From contig CAMDLT010000008.1 of assembly GCA_945901855.1 (NCBI GenBank), forward strand, positions 1 through 64,000: DNA of 64,000 nt. The letters run 5' to 3'. The position numbers were made by a program, and so were the translations under genes. Shown piece by piece: positions 16,861 through 25,839 of this stretch; positions within the stretch are counted from its first letter, which is position 1, and every line of letters starts with the position of its first letter. The notes under the pieces were generated by a model. That model was not told the origin of the DNA. It ran no database searches and saw nothing but the letters and a program-made list of their open reading frames with translations. This stretch comes from Asaia bogorensis. GTDB taxonomy: Bacteria > Pseudomonadota > Alphaproteobacteria > CACIAM-22H2.

Positions 16861-17397
16861 ATGCTGCTCGTTCGCCACGGCCAGTCGGAATTCAACGCGA
16901 TTTTTTCGAAAACCCGCGTCGATCCGGGCATCCCGGACCCAAAGTTAACCGACGAAGGGCGTGCGCAAGCCCGTTTGGCCGCAAGCCAGCTGGCAGAACA
17001 CGGCATCACGCGCTTGATCGCAAGCCCTTACACGCGCGCGATCCAAACGGCCGAAATCATTGCGCAAGCGCTGGGGCTGACCGTCACTATCGATGCGCTG
17101 GTACGCGAGCGTGCCGCGTTCCACTGCGATATCGGCACGCCCAAAACCGAGCTGCAAGGCCGCTTTCCCGATTTGTCGTTTGCGCATTTGGACGAGCCTT
17201 GGTGGCACGATCATGTAACGCTGGGGTACGACGAAAGCGAAGAGCAGATCTTGGCGCGCGGGCGTCTGTTTCGCGATCAAGCTGTTGGATTGCCCGACCG
17301 CCAGACGGTCGCCGTGGTCACGCATTGGGGTTTTATTCGCGCCGTGACGGGCATCGATGCCAAAAACGCCGAAATCCTGCGTCTGCAATTCGATTGA
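16861..17397 (+). CDS. Histidine phosphatase (phosphoglycerate-mutase-like) family protein
   Basis: 178 residues. Phosphate-binding RHGQSEF at residues 5-11 with His6 the predicted phospho-acceptor, a second Arg in SPYTRAIQTAE, and the second catalytic His in VVTHWGFIR. The substrate is unknown; members dephosphorylate small metabolites or proteins. ATG 16861 has GGAG 5 bases upstream. Divergent from the Tim44-like gene (127-bp shared promoter region) and upstream of secB. Confidence 0.88.
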   Translation: MLLVRHGQSEFNAIFSKTRVDPGIPDPKLTDEGRAQARLAASQLAEHGITRLIASPYTRAIQTAEIIAQALGLTVTIDALVRERAAFHCDIGTPKTELQGRFPDLSFAHLDEPWWHDHVTLGYDESEEQILARGRLFRDQAVGLPDRQTVAVVTHWGFIRAVTGIDAKNAEILRLQFD

Positions 17398-17460
17398 GGT
17401 CGGAGGCCAGACTATGTTACGCGCCTGCACAGCTTTCCTCCGACTGGAGTTCGTCTTTCC

Positions 17461-17958
17461 ATGACCGATCAAGCCGCTCCCGCCGCACCTGTTTTTGGCG
17501 TTCTGACGCAATATTTGAAGGATTTGTCCTTCGAAAGCCCGCGCGCGCCCGACGTTTTTTTGGCCCAAGACCGCAACCCGCAAGTTTCGGCCGACGTAAA
17601 AGTAGAAGCGCGTCCGCTTAGCCAGGATGTGTACGAGGTCGAGCTGTCGATCGAAGCCAAAGCCAAAACCGGCGACGATCCGGTTTTTGTGATCGAGTGC
17701 CTGTATGCGGGCGTTTTCCAAATCGCCGGTCTGCCGCCGGAGCATATCGGGCCGTTTTTGATGATCGAATGCCCGCGCTTGCTGTTCCCGTTTGCGCGCA
17801 ACATCGTGGCCGATGCGACGCGCGACGGCGGCTTTCCGCCGCTGATGCTGCAGCCGGTGGATTTTGTCGAACTCTATCGCAAGCGCGTCGAAGCCCAGGA
17901 TGCCGTGCCGGCCCCTTCGGCGACAGGGCCGACATCGAAGATCATTCTGCCGAGCTGA
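17461..17958 (+). CDS. secB: Protein-export chaperone SecB
   Basis: 165-residue cytosolic tetrameric chaperone that keeps preproteins unfolded for SecA. The core shows YLKDLSFESPRAPDVF, the FVIECLYAGVFQI strand and LLFPFARNIVADATRDGGFPP-type motif (only part quoted). The C-terminal 20 residues are Ala/Pro-rich and variable. Start ATG 17461 conserved. It is convergent with dnaQ, with the stops directly adjacent (17958/17959). The secB-dnaQ-coaE-maf order is a hallmark of the alphaproteobacterial origin region. Confidence 0.95.
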   Translation: MTDQAAPAAPVFGVLTQYLKDLSFESPRAPDVFLAQDRNPQVSADVKVEARPLSQDVYEVELSIEAKAKTGDDPVFVIECLYAGVFQIAGLPPEHIGPFLMIECPRLLFPFARNIVADATRDGGFPPLMLQPVDFVELYRKRVEAQDAVPAPSATGPTSKIILPS

Positions 17959-18633
17959 TCAGTTCAGCCAGAGCGGATTTTTGAGTTTGGCGACCGCCGC
18001 TTTGTGGGCCGCAAGTTCTGCGTCGCTTGGCGCGTGCGCGCGCGCCAGCCGTATATTGGCGGCGGGCGCCGACACTGCGTTCGATTCGGCGGCGATCGGC
18101 GCGCCCGCCAGCTCCAGCCCGACTTGGCGCCCGCCGACAAGTTCGAGATAGACCTGCGCCAGCAATTCGGCATCGAGCAACGCGCCGTGCAGCGTGCGAT
18201 GCGCATTGTCGATGCCAAAACGCTTGCACAGCGCGTCGAGCGACGCGGGGGCGCCGGGAAATTTGCGCCGCGCCATCTGCACTGTATCGAGCGCGCGCGC
18301 GTTCGGTAGTTTCGGCAGGTTGGCACGCACGAGTTCGGCGTTGATGAAACCCATGTCGAAATCGGCATTGTGAATGACGAGTTTGGAATCGCCGATGAAT
18401 TCCAAAAATTCGATCGCGATCGCGGCGAACAGGGGCGCACCTTTGAGCTTGGCGTTCGACAGGCCGTGCACGGCGACCGCTTCAGCCGGCACTTCCATTT
18501 CGGGATCGACGAGTTTGTGGAAATGGCGTCCCGTCGGCAGGTGGTTTTCAAGCTCGATGCAGGCGATTTCGACCAAACGCTGCGTCTTTGGATCGAGTCC
18601 GGTCGTTTCGGTATCGAGGACGATTTCGCGCAT
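17959..18633 (-). CDS. dnaQ: DNA polymerase III epsilon subunit (3'-5' exonuclease)
   Basis: 224-residue DEDDh proofreading exonuclease. Exo I DTETTGLD at residues 7-14, Exo II HNADFDMGF around 88-96, and Exo III H149 with D154 in LHGALLDAELL. The C-terminal tail binds the polymerase subunit in homologues. Start ATG 18633 shares its A with the coaE stop (TGATG), so translation is coupled. Part of the minus-strand operon DUF299-maf-coaE-dnaQ running away from the predicted origin. Confidence 0.95.
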   Translation of the reverse strand: MREIVLDTETTGLDPKTQRLVEIACIELENHLPTGRHFHKLVDPEMEVPAEAVAVHGLSNAKLKGAPLFAAIAIEFLEFIGDSKLVIHNADFDMGFINAELVRANLPKLPNARALDTVQMARRKFPGAPASLDALCKRFGIDNAHRTLHGALLDAELLAQVYLELVGGRQVGLELAGAPIAAESNAVSAPAANIRLARAHAPSDAELAAHKAAVAKLKNPLWLN

Positions 18634-19238
18634 CAAAAAAGCCGCCTGCGTCGGGGAGAAGCTTTGGCCAATCTCGCGGCTTTTTTGAGCGTGCGCAATG
18701 TCGCAAGTTTGCCAAGGGCTGTAATCGCGACGAGATCGGCGCGACGGCGCTTTTTGGCGTCGGGCATTTGGCGGGCCAGGATGCCCGCGAGTTTTTCGGC
18801 GCGCATGCCGGGCCGTGCGAGCGCGCGCTGGCGCTGGATCGTCGCGGAAGCCGATACGACGACGACAAAATCGCAGCGCCGCTCGCCGCCCGTCTCCAAC
18901 AGCAGCGGCACATCGAGACAGACCAGGCGCCGACGCGTGTTGCTGGCCAAAAACCGTTTCCCTTCGCGCGCCGCCAACGGATGCAAAATCGCCTCGAGCT
19001 TGGCCAGCGCCAAAGCGTTGCCAAAGACAAGACGACCCAACGCGGCGCGGTCGATCGCCTGGCCCCGGCGTACCCCGGCAAACGCGGCTGCAACCGGCAC
19101 CACGCCCGCACCGCCCGACGCCAGCAGCCGGTGGATGGTTGCGTCGGCATCGTAGACCGGCACGCCCAATCGACGCAGCAAGGCTGCCGCAGTCGATTTG
19201 CCCATCGCGATCGAACCGGTCAGGCCGAGGACGCGCAT
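18633..19238 (-). CDS. coaE: Dephospho-CoA kinase
   Basis: 201 residues. P-loop [11 protein letters not shown] at 5-15, the [10 protein letters not shown] substrate segment, the [13 protein letters not shown] motif ([11 protein letters not shown]) and an Arg-rich lid ([12 protein letters not shown]). It phosphorylates the ribose 3'-OH of dephospho-CoA, the last step of CoA synthesis. ATG 19238 begins MRVLGLTGS as in the family; it lies 7 bases after the maf stop. The C-terminus is unusually basic (SPRRRRLF). Confidence 0.94.
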   Translation of the reverse strand: MRVLGLTGSIAMGKSTAAALLRRLGVPVYDADATIHRLLASGGAGVVPVAAAFAGVRRGQAIDRAALGRLVFGNALALAKLEAILHPLAAREGKRFLASNTRRRLVCLDVPLLLETGGERRCDFVVVVSASATIQRQRALARPGMRAEKLAGILARQMPDAKKRRRADLVAITALGKLATLRTLKKAARLAKASPRRRRLF

Positions 19239-19245
19239 CTGCCAA

Positions 19246-19866
19246 TCATGCAGGGACCACGCCGTTGGCGCGCAGGAAGCCGAGCAACGGCAGCAACGGC
19301 AGTCCCAAGATCGTGAAAAAATCGCCGTCGACGCGCTCGAACAACTGCGCGCCAAGACCCTCGAGCTGATAGCCGCCGACCGACGCGCAAGCATCGGGTC
19401 CGGCCGCGTCGAGATAGGATGCAATAAAAGCTGCGTCGAGGATGCGCATGGTGAGCCGCGCCGCTTCCACGTGGTGCCACACGCGCATGCCGTTTCGAAA
19501 CGCGACCGCCGCCGTCTCCAAACGATGGGTCTTGCCCGACAGCGCCTGAAGATGGGCCGCCGCATGCGCCCTATCGGCAGGTTTGTCGAACCATATGCCG
19601 TTGCAATCGAGCATTTGGTCCGACCCGATGACGATGGCGCCTGGATAGCGCATCGCGATTCGGCGCGCTTTGCTTTCGGCAAGCTTGATCGCGACATCGG
19701 CCGCCGTGGCGCCTTCGGCCCGCATGGCAAGTTTGATTTCTTCTTCGTCGATATGGGCAGCGTCGGTCGCAAAGACCAAACCCGCTTTTTCCATCATCTC
19801 GCGCCGAAACCGGCTTTGCGAAGCAAGCACCAGCGGCGGCGCGTTCGGGGAAACCAACGGCGTCAT
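19246..19866 (-). CDS. maf: Maf-like nucleotide pyrophosphatase
   Basis: 206 residues. N-terminal [17 protein letters not shown] with the SxSxxR-like phosphate-binding pattern, the conserved [13 protein letters not shown] acidic motif and [20 protein letters not shown] towards the end. Maf proteins hydrolyse non-canonical or canonical nucleoside triphosphates and have been linked to septum formation. ATG 19866 overlaps the stop of the upstream DUF299 gene (ATGA). Confidence 0.93.
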   Translation of the reverse strand: MTPLVSPNAPPLVLASQSRFRREMMEKAGLVFATDAAHIDEEEIKLAMRAEGATAADVAIKLAESKARRIAMRYPGAIVIGSDQMLDCNGIWFDKPADRAHAAAHLQALSGKTHRLETAAVAFRNGMRVWHHVEAARLTMRILDAAFIASYLDAAGPDACASVGGYQLEGLGAQLFERVDGDFFTILGLPLLPLLGFLRANGVVPA

Positions 19867-20702
19867 GGCCGCCTGCTCGATTTTTCGCGGCGCTCTTGAA
19901 CCATGCCGATGATGGCAGCGGAGGTTTCTTCGATCGACCGGCGCGCAACGTCGATCACAGGCCAGCCGCGCGCACTGAAAAATCGTCGCGCTTCGACGAC
20001 CTCGTCGCGCACTTTGTCGATATCGGTATAATCGGTTTCGTTGACTTCGTTGAGCATGTTCAATCGATTGCGGCGCAGCTGAACGAGCAAATTGGGATCA
20101 TTGGTGAGGCCTACAAAAAGCGGGCCGTTTTCTTTGGCGTTGAGATCTTCGATTTGCTCTGGCAATTGCACGCCCGGCACAAACGGCACATTGGCCGCTT
20201 TGAATCCGCGATTGGCGAGATAGATGCATGTCGGCGTTTTCGAGGTGCGCGACACGCCGATCAAAATGACCTCCGCATCGCCAAGCCCGTGCGCAGACTG
20301 CCCGTCGTCGTGCGTCATGACCCAGTTGATCGCATCGATACGGCGAAAATAATCGGCATCGAGAGCATGCTGGCGGCCCGGCAGATTGCGCGTCTTCAGT
20401 TTGAGATAGTTGGACAATGCGCCCATCGTCGGATCGAGCACCGGCAAACAGGGCGTGTTCAATCGACGGCAGCCGGCTTCCAGCATCGTGCGCGTGCGCT
20501 CTTCGATCAGCGTAAAAAATACGATGCCAGGATTGGCCTCGATCCCGGCCATCACTTTTTCGAGCTGGCGTTCGGTTCGGATCATCGACCACATATGTTC
20601 GATCGGTTCGATGTTTTCAAATTGGACCAAGCACGCACGCACGACACCGTTCAAGGTCTCGCCGGTCGAGTCAGAAACAAGGTGAAGATGGAAACGCTGC
20701 AT
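19863..20702 (-). CDS. DUF299 kinase/pyrophosphorylase (PEP synthase or PPDK regulatory protein)
   Basis: 279 residues. Begins MQRFHLHLVSDSTGETLN, has the P-loop-like GVSRTSKTPTCIYLANRG and the conserved DLNAKENGPLFVGLT, NRLNMLNEVNETDYTD motifs. Members phosphorylate and dephosphorylate PEP synthetase or pyruvate phosphate dikinase on Thr using ADP and Pi. Its gene borders the replication origin opposite hemE, the arrangement described for Caulobacter and Rickettsia. Coupled to maf by ATGA. Confidence 0.93.
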   Translation of the reverse strand: MQRFHLHLVSDSTGETLNGVVRACLVQFENIEPIEHMWSMIRTERQLEKVMAGIEANPGIVFFTLIEERTRTMLEAGCRRLNTPCLPVLDPTMGALSNYLKLKTRNLPGRQHALDADYFRRIDAINWVMTHDDGQSAHGLGDAEVILIGVSRTSKTPTCIYLANRGFKAANVPFVPGVQLPEQIEDLNAKENGPLFVGLTNDPNLLVQLRRNRLNMLNEVNETDYTDIDKVRDEVVEARRFFSARGWPVIDVARRSIEETSAAIIGMVQERREKSSRRP

Positions 20703-21117
20703 CTGGGGATAACGGGTATCTCGGGGTCAAACGGGGGTTTTGTCCACAGACCTCGAAAATCGTCCCCAAAGCCGAACACGTCAAGCGGTGGTTCGCCCAC
20801 GTGGGGGCAAACCCACACAGTTTCGACGATTATCGGGGATAACGCGGCATATCCAAGTTATCCACGACATTGGCGATCGTGTTTTTGGAACTGAAGACCG
20901 TTTGAATGAACGATTGGCCACCGACCATCCCCAATATCGCCCACAAGCGGCATCGAACGCACAGACTGCTGCACAATTACGGGACAACCAATTCTCCCTG
21001 CAATCCACAGCCACCCACTATCCTCAACTACCTTATTTTATTTAAGATTCTAAGATGGTAGAGGGTGTTCGAGGTAGCTACACTGCGCCCCAACACGACC
21101 AAGCGAGCCCGAGCCCC
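20703..21117. other. Predicted chromosome replication origin (oriC)
   Basis: 415 bp without a gene between divergent DUF299 and hemE genes, the location of oriC known from Caulobacter and Rickettsia. DnaA-box-like 9-mers: TTGTCCACA (20740-20748) and TTATCCACG (20858-20866) on plus, TTATCCCCA (20704-20712) and TTATCCCCG (20834-20842) on minus; weaker CAATCCACA at 21001 and CTATCCTCA at 21018. An AT-rich stretch at about 21031-21056 could be the unwinding element and contains one GANTC site (21046-21050). A perfect palindrome CCCACGTGGG lies at 20796-20805. Confidence 0.75.
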
Positions 21118-22179
21118 ATGCCAAAAAACAGCCAAACTGCAAAACCGTTTTTGCAAGCCCTGCAAGGACATGTGCATGAGCGGCCATGTTTTTGGCTAAT
21201 GCGACAGGCCGGGCGCTATTTGCCCGAATACCGCGCGACGCGCGCACAAGCCAACGGTTTTGTGGATTTATGTTTGCGCCCCGATTTGGCGACGGAAATA
21301 ACCCTACAGCCGTTGCGCCGCTATGCGATGGACGCAGCCATCTTGTTTTCAGACATTTTGATGGTCCCCTACGGTCTCGGGCAACCTTTGGCCTTCAAGG
21401 AAGGCGAAGGCCCCGTGTTGGAGCCAATCCGCGATGCGCGCGCGATCGATAAATTGGCGGCGAACTTAGCCGATTTTGACGCACGCGTGGCGCCAATCTA
21501 CGAAACGGTTCGGCGCGTGCAGGCAGGACTGCCAGAAACGACCACGCTGATCGGTTTTGCAGGCGCCCCATGGACGGTTGCAACCTACATGGTCGAGGGC
21601 GGGACCAGCAAAGATTTTGCTAATGTACGGTTGCTCGCTTATCGCGATGAAGCCGCGTTTGCGCGGCTGATCGATCTATTGGTCAAAGCCACGATCGGCT
21701 ATCTCGACCGCCAGGTCGAGGCAGGGGCCGAAGCGCTGCAATTGTTCGATACATGGGCAGGCGTTTTGCCCGAGGGCGAGTATCGCAAATGGGTTCTGGA
21801 ACCCGCAGCGCGGATCGTGGCGGGTGTGCGCGCCAAACATAAAAACGTGCCGTTCATCTTTTTTCCGAAAGGTTCGGGTTTGCTTTATCGCGATGCGGCC
21901 CAGATCCCTGGTGTGGATGCGTTGGGCATCGACACAGCCGTTCCGCTTGAGTTTGCAAAAGAGCTGCAGAAATCAAAAACCGTGCAAGGCAATCTCGATC
22001 CGATCGCGCTCGCAGCTGGCGGGCCTGCACTCGTTTCAGCCGCAACGCGAATTCTTGACGCCTTGGGCGAGGGACCGTTTATTTTTAATCTCGGCCATGG
22101 CGTGATTCCGCCAACGCCACCGGAAAACGTCGAATTGCTGGCAAATTTGATCCGCAGTTGGCGCCGTAAAACGGTATAG
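21118..22179 (+). CDS. hemE: Uroporphyrinogen decarboxylase
   Basis: 353-residue TIM-barrel enzyme decarboxylating uroporphyrinogen III to coproporphyrinogen III. The signature RQAGRYLPEYR is at 29-39, with the active-site Asp in ILFSDILMVP and the second signature GFAGAPWTVATYMVEGG (partly quoted). ATG 21118 fits the family N-terminus; an earlier ATG at 21055 lies in the AT-rich origin segment. First of the plus-strand run hemE-hemH-hemJ. Confidence 0.96.
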   Translation: MPKNSQTAKPFLQALQGHVHERPCFWLMRQAGRYLPEYRATRAQANGFVDLCLRPDLATEITLQPLRRYAMDAAILFSDILMVPYGLGQPLAFKEGEGPVLEPIRDARAIDKLAANLADFDARVAPIYETVRRVQAGLPETTTLIGFAGAPWTVATYMVEGGTSKDFANVRLLAYRDEAAFARLIDLLVKATIGYLDRQVEAGAEALQLFDTWAGVLPEGEYRKWVLEPAARIVAGVRAKHKNVPFIFFPKGSGLLYRDAAQIPGVDALGIDTAVPLEFAKELQKSKTVQGNLDPIALAAGGPALVSAATRILDALGEGPFIFNLGHGVIPPTPPENVELLANLIRSWRRKTV

Positions 22180-22191
22180 GCGGTCTTGCCG

Positions 22192-23229
22192 ATGGCAAAA
22201 ACCGCGATCGTATTGTTCAATCTGGGCGGCCCGGATACGCAGGCCGCCGTCGAACCGTTTTTGTACAATCTTTTTTCGGACCCGGCGATCATCGCGTTGC
22301 CCAACCCGTTGCGGTGGCTGGTCGCCAAACTTGTCTCGCGACGGCGCGCACCCAAGGCACAGGGCATCTACGCGCAAATGGGTGGCGGGTCGCCGATTTT
22401 GCCCAACACCGAACAGCAGGCGCGCGCGCTGGAAGCAGAACTGGCGGATCTTGGCGAGGTACGTTGTTTTCCGGCAATGCGCTATTGGCATCCGTTGACC
22501 GAAGCGGCAGCGGATGCCGTTGCGGCCTACAAACCCGATCGCATCGTGCTGCTGCCGCTTTATCCGCAATTTTCGACGACGACGACTGGCAGTTCCAAAA
22601 AAGCATGGGACAAAGCTGCGCGCCAGATCGGCCTCGACGTGCCGACGCATTTTTCATGCTGTTACCCGCAGCAGGCGGGGTTCATCGTAGCGCTGGCGGA
22701 GTTGGTGGGCAAGCATTATCGCGAAGCTTTGGCGCACGGCAAACCGCGCGTGCTGTTCTCGGCGCATGGGTTGCCCAAGAAGATCGTGGCGGGCGGCGAT
22801 CCTTATCAGCGTCAGGTCGAGATGACGGCCGCCAGTGTCGTCGAAAAACTCGGTATCGCCGATCTCGACTATCGCGTGTGTTACCAAAGCCGCGTCGGTC
22901 CGCTCGAATGGATAGCGCCTTACACGGAGGACGAAATCGCGCGTGCCGGCGCCGACAAGGTGCCGATCGTGTTGGCGCCGATCGCGTTTGTGTCGGAGCA
23001 CTCCGAGACGTTGGTCGAACTCGATATCGAATACCGCGAATTGGCGGAGGATGATGGCGTGCCCTTTTACGCGCGCGTGCCGACGGTCTCGGCGCATGCG
23101 AAGTTCATCGTGGGCCTTGGTGCCATCGTGCGCGCGATAGTGGCACGACCGCCGGGGACGGCGGCCGATGCCGGCGCAAGCCGTCTATGCCCGGTCGAGT
23201 GCGGAAAATGCGCCATGGCTGCCGCATGA
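22192..23229 (+). CDS. hemH: Ferrochelatase
   Basis: 345 residues. Inserts Fe2+ into protoporphyrin IX. Visible are LFNLGGPD at the start, LLPLYPQFSTTTTGS, the catalytic His in VLFSAHGLPK, the VCYQSRVGPLEWIAP motif and the conserved Glu/His in FVSEHSETLVELD. The C-terminus has three Cys in CPVECGKC, a candidate iron-sulfur ligand set. ATG 22192 is chosen over TTG 22186. Overlaps hemJ by ATGA at 23226-23229. Confidence 0.95.
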   Translation: MAKTAIVLFNLGGPDTQAAVEPFLYNLFSDPAIIALPNPLRWLVAKLVSRRRAPKAQGIYAQMGGGSPILPNTEQQARALEAELADLGEVRCFPAMRYWHPLTEAAADAVAAYKPDRIVLLPLYPQFSTTTTGSSKKAWDKAARQIGLDVPTHFSCCYPQQAGFIVALAELVGKHYREALAHGKPRVLFSAHGLPKKIVAGGDPYQRQVEMTAASVVEKLGIADLDYRVCYQSRVGPLEWIAPYTEDEIARAGADKVPIVLAPIAFVSEHSETLVELDIEYRELAEDDGVPFYARVPTVSAHAKFIVGLGAIVRAIVARPPGTAADAGASRLCPVECGKCAMAAA

Positions 23230-23666
23230 TCGAGATCGTCGGCGAATTTTATCTATGGATTAAAGCGCTGCACGTCGTGTCGATCATCGCTTGGATGGCG
23301 GGGTTGCTTTACCTGCCGCGTTTGTTTGTCTATCACAGCCAAGTTCCGGTCGGCTCGTCGACGAGCGAGCTGTTCAAGACCATGGAACGCCGCTTGATGC
23401 AGGCCATCATGACTCCGGCGATGCTGGCGTCGTGCGCGTTCGGCGGCCTGATGCTGAGCGTGCAGGATTGGTCGGGCGGATGGCTGCACGTCAAGCTCGC
23501 GTGCGTGGCGGCGATGACTGCGCACCATGTCTGGCAGGAACGCTGGCGGCGCGATTTCGCGGCCGATCGCAATCGGCGGCCGACGCGATTTTTTCGCATC
23601 CAGAACGAGGTGCCGACGTTGCTGATGCTGGTCATCGTTCTGCTGGTTATCGCCAAACCCTTTTAG
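23226..23666 (+). CDS. hemJ: Protoporphyrinogen oxidase HemJ
   Basis: 146-residue four-helix membrane protein of the HemJ (UPF0093) family, which oxidises protoporphyrinogen IX to protoporphyrin IX. Conserved WIKALHVVSIIAWMAGLLYL carries the essential His, YH follows in helix 1-2, and a second conserved region is WLHVKLACV. TM segments at about 9-28, 59-77, 84-100 and 126-144. It overlaps hemH by ATGA, so the last two steps before haem are coupled with hemE just upstream. Confidence 0.92.
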   Translation: MIEIVGEFYLWIKALHVVSIIAWMAGLLYLPRLFVYHSQVPVGSSTSELFKTMERRLMQAIMTPAMLASCAFGGLMLSVQDWSGGWLHVKLACVAAMTAHHVWQERWRRDFAADRNRRPTRFFRIQNEVPTLLMLVIVLLVIAKPF

Positions 23667-23698
23667 AAGATTGCTTTAAGCCGTCGGCCGAAAGCCAA

Positions 23699-23726
23699 TT
23701 GACAAAGGCGTCAGATGGGCTAAGTT
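23699..23726 (+). promoter_or_regulatory. Candidate promoter of rho
   Basis: A perfect -35 TTGACA (23699-23704) is followed after 16 bp by TAAGTT (23721-23726), 3-4 of 6 for a -10. It would give rho a leader of about 170 bases, fitting the long leaders used for Rho autoregulation in other bacteria. Confidence 0.35.
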
Positions 23727-23905
23727 TGGCGCCAATCGGGCTTTGGCTCGTCCTGTTGGCCGTTTGATCGTGATCGGCCGCCCCCCTTCGCTTCCGAAGT
23801 CTTGGTGCCCCACCGGTACGTACCGCGGCTCAAGATCGGTTTGCGCTCCTCTCCCGTCGGCCCGTGTCGCATCCGTTTGTCTCCAACCCGAAAACCAGAA
23901 AACGC

Positions 23906-25294
23906 ATGAATCTCCAGGAACTGAAGAAGAAGACGCCCGCCGAATTGCTGGCAGTCGCCGAAGAGTTGCAAATCGAATCCGCGTCGGCCCTGCGCAAGCA
24001 AGACATGATGTTCGCGATTTTGAAGCGCATGGCCGATAACGACGTCGCGATCTACGGCGATGGCGTGCTCGAGACTTTGTCCGACGGGTTCGGATTTTTG
24101 CGCAGTCCCGAGAGCAACTATTTGCCGGGTCCCGACGACATTTACGTCACGCCGCAAATCATCCGGCGTTACGGCTTGCGCACGGGCGATACGGTCGAAG
24201 GCCAGATCCGCGCACCGAAGGACGGCGAGCGTTATTTCGCGCTGACCGTCGTTCGTACGATCAATTTCGACGAGCCCGAGATCGCGCGCCATCGCATCAA
24301 TTTCGACAATCTGACGCCGTTCTATCCCACATCGCGCCTCAATCTGGAATTTGGCGACGAGCCCGTGGAAGCGCCGCCGCCGCCCAAGCCCAAGCCCGCC
24401 CGCCGTCCGCAAGGCGACGAAGAAGCGGTAGCGCTCAAGGGCACTTTGTCGGCGCGCCGAACGGAAATCGTCAAACGCGACAACGCGCCCTCGCAACGGC
24501 GCGACAATACGGGGCGCATCATCGATCTCGTCTGCCCGCTCGGCAAAGGCCAGCGCGCTTTGATCATTGCGCCGCCGCGCGTCGGCAAAACTGTGATGCT
24601 GCAAAACATCGCGCACTCGATCGCGCAGAACCATCCGGAAGTTTATTTGATCGTGCTGCTGATCGACGAGCGGCCCGAGGAAGTCACGGACATGATTCGC
24701 TCCGTCAAGGGCGAGGTCGTGAGCTCCACCTTCGACGAACCGGCCGTGCGCCACGTGCAGGTCGCGGAAATGGTGATCGAAAAGGCCAAGCGCCTGGTCG
24801 AGCACAAACGCGACGTGGTGATCCTGCTCGATTCGATCACGCGCTTGGCGCGCGCCTACAACACGGTTGTCCCGTCGTCGGGCAAGGTTTTGACGGGCGG
24901 CGTGGATGCTAACGCGCTGCAGCGCCCGAAGCGTTTCTTCGGGGCTGCGCGCAATATCGAAGAAGGCGGATCGCTGACGATCGTCGCGACGGGTCTGATC
25001 GACACGGGCAGCCGCATGGACGAAGTGATTTTCGAAGAATTCAAGGGCACCGGCAATTCGGAAATCATCCTCGATCGCAAGCTTGCCGACAAGCGGACCT
25101 TCCCGTCGATCGACATCACCAAGTCGGGCACGCGCAAGGAAGAGCTGCTGGTCGACAAGGCCGTGCTGTCGAAAATGTGGGTCTTGCGCCGTATCCTGAT
25201 GCCGATGGGCACGACGGACGCGATGGAATTCCTGATCGACAAACTAAAGCACTCGAAGAACAACAAGGATTTCTTCGAAGCGATGAATACGTAG
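23906..25294 (+). CDS. rho: Transcription termination factor Rho with a linker insertion
   Basis: 462 residues, about 40 longer than the common 420. Residues 1-45 are the N-terminal helix bundle ([15 protein letters not shown]), 50-120 the cold-shock RNA-binding fold with GFGFLRS, then a Pro/charged insertion at about 151-200 ([14 protein letters not shown] and following), then the RecA-like ATPase with P-loop APPRVGKT at 222-229, [12 protein letters not shown], and the R/Q loop [18 protein letters not shown] 23906 is chosen; an ATG at 23864 would add 14 residues. Monocistronic, no intrinsic terminator seen. Confidence 0.96.
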   Translation: MNLQELKKKTPAELLAVAEELQIESASALRKQDMMFAILKRMADNDVAIYGDGVLETLSDGFGFLRSPESNYLPGPDDIYVTPQIIRRYGLRTGDTVEGQIRAPKDGERYFALTVVRTINFDEPEIARHRINFDNLTPFYPTSRLNLEFGDEPVEAPPPPKPKPARRPQGDEEAVALKGTLSARRTEIVKRDNAPSQRRDNTGRIIDLVCPLGKGQRALIIAPPRVGKTVMLQNIAHSIAQNHPEVYLIVLLIDERPEEVTDMIRSVKGEVVSSTFDEPAVRHVQVAEMVIEKAKRLVEHKRDVVILLDSITRLARAYNTVVPSSGKVLTGGVDANALQRPKRFFGAARNIEEGGSLTIVATGLIDTGSRMDEVIFEEFKGTGNSEIILDRKLADKRTFPSIDITKSGTRKEELLVDKAVLSKMWVLRRILMPMGTTDAMEFLIDKLKHSKNNKDFFEAMNT

Positions 25295-25383
25295 CGCGGG
25301 GCTCTGGCGGTTTCGCTAACGGTCGGCAGCAAAAGGGTCAAAGGCAGCAGCGCGACGCTGTGCTTGCCCGTCGACCGATTGCT

Positions 25384-25839
25384 CTAAAGCGGCGAGCCGT
25401 CTTTGCGTGTCATAGCCCAGCCCGAGGTGCCCTTGGCCGCCAAATCGTCGTCGGGATATGCAACGACGTCGCCTGGCGCGCGATCGCCGATTTCCAGATA
25501 GACGACGTCTTTGTCGGTCTCGTTGATCAGGCAGTGGCCATCGGCTTGTCCCGCCGGAAAGCCCGCGCAATGGCCGCTTGGCACAAGCATCTTGCCCGCG
25601 TTTGTGACCAGCGTGGCGGTGCCCTCGATCACATAGACGAACTCGTCCTGGCGCGCGTGCCAATGGCGCAGGGACGAGCGCGCGCCCGGCGGCAGACACA
25701 CGTGGTTGACGCCGAAGTTTTTAAGACCCAGCGCGTCGCCAAGCGGCCGCTTTTCGCGGCCCGCGAGTTTGGTACGAAACGGTTCGGGATAGTTCGAGCT
25801 TGTGCGTCCGGCAATCGATGTCGGATCGAGCACGCTCAT
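25384..25839 (-). CDS. Cupin-domain protein
   Basis: 151 residues. A single cupin fold with motif 1 LRHWHARQDEFVYVIEGTA (two His and Glu as metal ligands) and motif 2 PAGQADGHCLINET. Cupins include isomerases, dioxygenases and sugar-binding proteins; nothing points to a particular substrate. Its ATG overlaps the stop of the quinone oxidoreductase gene (ATGA), third gene of a small minus-strand operon. Convergent with rho. Confidence 0.85.
   Translation of the reverse strand: MSVLDPTSIAGRTSSNYPEPFRTKLAGREKRPLGDALGLKNFGVNHVCLPPGARSSLRHWHARQDEFVYVIEGTATLVTNAGKMLVPSGHCAGFPAGQADGHCLINETDKDVVYLEIGDRAPGDVVAYPDDDLAAKGTSGWAMTRKDGSPL

Noticed and set aside
20740..21045. 101-codon plus-strand frame in the predicted origin
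   Set aside because: Lies on the DnaA-box region, has no ribosome site and no recognisable protein character.
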